A DNA stretch of 64,000 nt from Pseudobacillus wudalianchiensis (GTDB lineage Bacteria > Bacillota > Bacilli > Bacillales > Domibacillaceae), in the NCBI RefSeq assembly GCF_001685015.1, contig NZ_MAYT01000031.1, positions 4,791 through 68,790 on the forward strand, given 5' to 3'. Both the position numbers and the translations under genes were made by a program. Position 1 is the stretch's first letter; every line of letters starts with the position of its first letter. The notes under the pieces were generated by a model. That model worked only from the letters and a program-made list of their open reading frames with translations. It was not told the DNA's origin and ran no database searches. Positions 60,505 to 64,000 of the stretch are shown in pieces.

Positions 60505-61938
60505 ATGCACATAGAGCAAGAGAACCAACCAAAAGAGTTGCAGCGTTCGATGAAGAGCAGACATTTATTTATGCTTTCCTTAGGTGGAGTAATTGGAACC
60601 GGACTTTTCTTGGGATCGGGCTATGCAATTGGTGAAGCAGGTCCTGCTGGAGCTATTGTAGCCTATTTAGTCGGTGGTTTATTAATGTACCTGGTCATGG
60701 TTTGTCTCGGAGAATTATCCGTCATCATGCCGGTATCGGGTTCTTTTCAAGCCCATGCAGCGAAGTTTATCGGACCAGCCACCGGATTTGTCATCGGATG
60801 GACGTACTGGATGAGTTGGGCCCTTTATGTCGGGTTAGAATTTATAGCAGCAGGTTTGCTCATGTCTAGGTGGTTCCCTGACACACCGGTTTGGGTATGG
60901 TGTACGGTTTTTGCCTTGCTTTTATTTGGCATCAATGCTTTGACAACGAAGAGCTTTGCAGAAACAGAATACTGGTTCTCGGCTATTAAAGTGCTTACCG
61001 TTATTTTGTTTATCATTATTGGTGGGGCAGCTATGTTTGGGATCATTCCTATGAAGGATAATTCTGCTCCGTTTCTTACTAACTTTGTCGGTGACGGATT
61101 ATTTCCTACCGGATTTACTGGCATATTTATCTCGATGATGACAGTGGTCTACGCCTTCCAAGGCTCAGAAATTATGGGTGTTGCAGCAGGAGAAACAGAA
61201 GAGCCAGAAAAGAACATTCCGCGGGCGATCCGCAGTATCGTCATCCGCATCTTGCTGTTCTATGTTCTTGCTACTTTCGTTCTTTCAGCTATCGTTCCGT
61301 GGAAAGAAGCAGGCGTATTGGAAAGTCCCTTCGTTACTGTATTTGAAATGACGGGCATTCCTTATGCTGCAGACATTATGAACTTCGTTATCCTAACAGC
61401 CGTTCTTTCTGTAGGAAACACAGGACTGTTCGCTTGTACGAGAATTCTTTTCTCGCTTTCTCAAACTGGAATGGCGCCTGCTGCCTTTGGAAAAGTCAAT
61501 CGTCGCGGTGTTCCGATGAACGCTTTGCTTGTCACACTTGCTTTTGCCTTGTTGTCCTTGCTTACGAGTGTAGTAGCAGAGGAAACACTGTTTGTTGTGT
61601 TGCTTGCGATCAGTGGAGTGGGCGGCGTGCTGACTTGGATGGCCATTGCCTTTGCACAGTATAGATTCCGTAAGCAATACATTAGAGAAGGCGGGAAGGT
61701 GGAAGATTTAAAGTTCAAAGTCCCTTTCTTCCCATTCGTCCCGATTCTTTGTCTGATCATGTGTACAGGAATTTTCGTATTCACTGCTTATGATCCGACA
61801 CAGCGAACGTCGCTATATTGGGGCTTCGGCTTCGTTGCTGTTTGTTATCTCTTTTACTACTTTAGATTCACAAGGAGAAAGGTGGAGGCACCCGCTCTTA
61901 CAACAGCAGCGGAACAGCCTGATAAAATCGTTCATTAA
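60505..61938 (+). CDS. Amino acid permease (APC family)
   Basis: 477 residues, twelve helices. APC signature in the first helices (RHLFMLSLGGVIGTGLFLGSGYAIGEAGPAG) and SGSFQAHAAKFIGPATGF. Type: LysP/GabP/RocE-like. ATG behind ACGGGGGG. Takes up an amino acid for the cluster's dehydrogenase. A terminator-like hairpin follows. Confidence 0.9.
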   Translation: MHIEQENQPKELQRSMKSRHLFMLSLGGVIGTGLFLGSGYAIGEAGPAGAIVAYLVGGLLMYLVMVCLGELSVIMPVSGSFQAHAAKFIGPATGFVIGWTYWMSWALYVGLEFIAAGLLMSRWFPDTPVWVWCTVFALLLFGINALTTKSFAETEYWFSAIKVLTVILFIIIGGAAMFGIIPMKDNSAPFLTNFVGDGLFPTGFTGIFISMMTVVYAFQGSEIMGVAAGETEEPEKNIPRAIRSIVIRILLFYVLATFVLSAIVPWKEAGVLESPFVTVFEMTGIPYAADIMNFVILTAVLSVGNTGLFACTRILFSLSQTGMAPAAFGKVNRRGVPMNALLVTLAFALLSLLTSVVAEETLFVVLLAISGVGGVLTWMAIAFAQYRFRKQYIREGGKVEDLKFKVPFFPFVPILCLIMCTGIFVFTAYDPTQRTSLYWGFGFVAVCYLFYYFRFTRRKVEAPALTTAAEQPDKIVH

Positions 61939-61948
61939 AAAGTCGATA

Positions 61949-61993
61949 AGAGGGGACTCTTGGATCCCATAGCGATAAAAAGAGTCCCTCTTT
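61949..61993 (+). terminator. Hairpin inside the catabolic cluster
   Basis: AGAGGGGACTCTT and AAGAGTCCCTCTTT around an 18-base loop. It lies between the permease and aldehyde dehydrogenase genes and may partly stop the transcript. Confidence 0.65.
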
Positions 61994-62045
61994 CATAGAG
62001 AAAGATTATGCAGAATCAGAAAAACAGATTGCAGGGGGAGAAGGC

Positions 62046-63488
62046 ATGCGTTATTTAAATTACATTAATGGCCAATGGAAAGAACCATCTACGGGTGAAT
62101 ATAGAGAAAATCTTAGTCCTCATAACGGAGCAAAGTTGGGAGAGTTTCCTTCCAGTGCAGCGGCAGATCTACAAGAAGCGGCAGCAGCTGCAAAACAAGC
62201 TTTTCCTGCATGGAAAAAACTTTCATTCCAACAGCGGGCTGCCTATTTACAAAAAGCAGCTGCTATTTTAAAAGCTAATATACAAGAAGTCGGGCAAGAT
62301 CTGATAAAAGAAGAAGGAAAAACATTCACAGAAGGAATGGGAGAAGCAAATCGTGCGGTCAGCATTCTGGAATACTTTGCGGCAGAAGCAAGACAACCGC
62401 TCGGGCAGGTGATTCCTTCCGCAAATGCAGAAACCTTTTTATATACTTCGCGCACGCCTCTTGGACCAGTTGGGTTGATCACCCCGTGGAACTTTCCAAT
62501 TGCTATTCCTGTTTGGAAAATGGCACCGGCTCTTATTTACGGAAACACAGTAGTGATTAAACCAGCTGATTTGACACCAAAGTCCGTCTACCACGTAATG
62601 AAAGCATTCGATGAAGCAGGCCTTCCAGCAGGTGTTGTGAACTGTGTATTTGGAAGAGGTTCGGTCATTGGCAATGAACTAGTCAAGCATCCAGATATAA
62701 AAGCCATTTCCTTCACGGGATCCAATCAAGTGGGACGGCAAATCCAAATGCAGGCGATCGAAAGCGGCAAGAAAGTGCAGATGGAAATGGGAGGGAAAAA
62801 TCCGCTTATCGTTCTCGCTGATGCTGATCTTGAAAGAGCGGTTGAAATCGCAGTAGGCGGCGCTTTTAAATCAACAGGACAAAAGTGTACGGCAACGAGC
62901 CGTGTCATTGTTGAAGAAGGAATCTATGAAGCCTTCCGTGACCGCCTTGTAGAGCGGGCGAAAGGATTAAAGATTGGTGATCCTCTCGATGAAACAAATT
63001 ATATCGGGCCGGCTGTATCCAAAGCACAGCGTGATGGCGTTCTAGAAATGATTGAAGTGGGAAAAGCGGAAGCGACACTTCTATGCGGAGGAGAAATTCC
63101 AGCAGAAGAGGAATTGCAAAATGGCTTCTATGTGCAGCCAACTGTGTTTGAAAATGTTCCACAAGACGCCCGTATTGCCCGCGAGGAAATCTTTGGACCT
63201 GTTATCGCTCTTTTTAAAGCGAAGGATTACAACGAAGCGGTTAAGATGGCCAACGATACAGAATATGGTTTGAGCGCGGCGATCTGCACGAATAATTTAA
63301 CGATGGCGCACCGCTTTATCGAGGATGCTGAAGTAGGACTTGTCCACGTGAACTCCGAAACAGCTGGAACTGAACCGCAATTACCGTTTGGCGGGAATAA
63401 AAACTCAAGTACCGGCAGCCGGGAACAAGGGAAAAGTGCTATTGAATTTTATACAGAAGTGAAGACGGTTTACATGGATCGGATGTAA
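62046..63488 (+). CDS. NAD(P)-dependent aldehyde dehydrogenase
   Basis: 480 residues, ALDH superfamily. Glu in EMGGKNP (about 249), Cys nucleophile in GQKCTATSR (about 281), [11 protein letters not shown] (about 222) and the cofactor motif PWNFP (about 150). Similar to the ALDH branch of YcbD and oxoglutarate-semialdehyde dehydrogenases. It would oxidise the aldehyde made by the ThDP enzyme. RBS AGGGGGAGAAGGC. Confidence 0.9.
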   Translation: MRYLNYINGQWKEPSTGEYRENLSPHNGAKLGEFPSSAAADLQEAAAAAKQAFPAWKKLSFQQRAAYLQKAAAILKANIQEVGQDLIKEEGKTFTEGMGEANRAVSILEYFAAEARQPLGQVIPSANAETFLYTSRTPLGPVGLITPWNFPIAIPVWKMAPALIYGNTVVIKPADLTPKSVYHVMKAFDEAGLPAGVVNCVFGRGSVIGNELVKHPDIKAISFTGSNQVGRQIQMQAIESGKKVQMEMGGKNPLIVLADADLERAVEIAVGGAFKSTGQKCTATSRVIVEEGIYEAFRDRLVERAKGLKIGDPLDETNYIGPAVSKAQRDGVLEMIEVGKAEATLLCGGEIPAEEELQNGFYVQPTVFENVPQDARIAREEIFGPVIALFKAKDYNEAVKMANDTEYGLSAAICTNNLTMAHRFIEDAEVGLVHVNSETAGTEPQLPFGGNKNSSTGSREQGKSAIEFYTEVKTVYMDRM

Positions 63489-63545
63489 TCCGCAAAAGAG
63501 AGAAAAAAATTTAATTGATTACGAATAATGAGAGGGGTCTTTACG

Positions 63546-64000
63546 ATGACAGCAACAGAAAAATTAGAATTTAATTCAACACAGCCTTATTCACGTTATG
63601 TGGATCCAGCAGTATTCAAAGAAGAAAGAGAAAAGATTTTTGCGAAAAACTGGATCTTTATCGGGCATACGAGCCAGCTAGAAAAGCCGGGAGACTTTTT
63701 AACGATGGAGGTCGCTGGAGAGCCGATTATCGTTACACATGATAAAGATGGAGAACTAAGAGCTTTTTACAATATTTGTCCACACCGTGGAATGAAGGTA
63801 GAGCAGCGTGATCATGGCAACAAAAAAATACTGCAATGTAAATATCATGGCTGGACGTTTAAATTAGATGGAACAGTCAATCGAGCACCTAACTTTAAAA
63901 CAACGGAGCTAGGAGCGCATAGCTGCATGAAACCAGTTCGTTTGGAGGTACATCATTCTTTAGCGTTTGTTAATTTAGATGAGAAAGCTCCGTCGATGTC
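63546..64000 (+). CDS. Rieske non-haem iron oxygenase, alpha subunit (partial)
   Basis: 151 residues seen; the rest is outside the window. Rieske centre: C78 and H80 in CPHRG, C98 and H101 in CKYHGW (CXH-X17-CXXH). The N-terminal EREKIFAKNWIFIGH is typical of ring-hydroxylating or quaternary-amine oxygenases. The iron-binding catalytic domain lies beyond the edge. ATG behind GAGAGGGG. Last visible gene of the sigma-54 cluster; the substrate class cannot be told from the Rieske domain alone. Confidence 0.88.
   Translation, partial: MTATEKLEFNSTQPYSRYVDPAVFKEEREKIFAKNWIFIGHTSQLEKPGDFLTMEVAGEPIIVTHDKDGELRAFYNICPHRGMKVEQRDHGNKKILQCKYHGWTFKLDGTVNRAPNFKTTELGAHSCMKPVRLEVHHSLAFVNLDEKAPSM

Overview
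The window reads as chromosomal DNA of an endospore-forming member of the Bacillaceae; I cannot fix the genus. The evidence is a complete GerA-type germinant receptor operon, a SleL/YaaH-like spore-cortex enzyme, strong AAGGAGG-type ribosome sites with many GTG/TTG starts, sigma-A and sigma-54 promoters of Bacillus type, and many Bacillus-specific families (HemAT, DUF3055-like, YhfH-like, FbpB-like, DUF6366, DUF6612). No rRNA, tRNA, CRISPR, prophage or transposase was seen.

Layout. 1-8.7 kb: cytoplasmic GAF/PAS sensor kinase (cut by the edge) behind an iron alcohol dehydrogenase, a nitroreductase divergent from a single-cysteine HxlR regulator, the oxygen sensor HemAT with a sigma-D promoter, a thioredoxin-like protein and a RodA/FtsW-family protein. 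8.9-12.5 kb: gerA-gerB-gerC operon. 12.5-20.9 kb: two universal stress proteins, a YeiH-type transporter with its divergent LysR regulator, a SulP transporter divergent from a serine-recombinase-like protein that has lost its active site, YnfA, and two tandem alpha/beta hydrolases. 21-28.7 kb: LytTR/DUF3021 pair, OsmC, lipoprotein, FbpB-like peptide, deaminase, SleL, azoreductase, formate/nitrite channel. 28.9-33.6 kb: a compact probable defence module of MazG-like NTP pyrophosphohydrolase, PLD-SF2 helicase and a single-chain DUF262-DUF1524 (GmrSD-like) nuclease. 33.6-38.6 kb: YjbQ, a DUF3055-like gene with a sigma-54 promoter, a membrane serine protease with a C-terminal calcium-loop motif, two GNATs and a NUDIX hydrolase.

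38.8-45.5 kb: a two-gene homologue of N,N-dimethylformamidase (small and large subunits), then GltS-HutG with a divergent LysR regulator, and two YhfH-like zinc-finger peptides that share an identical promoter/operator layout. 45.6-52.5 kb: membrane protein, DUF6612 lipoprotein, an HxlR-DsbA-YdhR redox operon, a CrcB fluoride-exporter pair, the second DUF3055-like gene and an MFS transporter.

52.6-64 kb (to the edge) is one co-directional catabolic cluster: a PrpR-type sigma-54 activator, overlapping palindromes as upstream activating sites, a textbook -24/-12 promoter, then 2-hydroxyacid dehydrogenase, DUF3311 plus sodium symporter, TPP-dependent enzyme, Glu/Leu dehydrogenase-family enzyme, amino acid permease, aldehyde dehydrogenase and the start of a Rieske oxygenase. 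The set is what one would need to take up an amino or hydroxy acid, make the 2-oxo acid, decarboxylate it, oxidise the aldehyde and hydroxylate the acid; the substrate is not shown by the sequence.

Two kinds of non-coding repeat stand out: a dispersed intergenic element with the core AGACAAAGTCTA at three places, and three unrelated intergenic arrays of degenerate units with a 20-21 nt period.
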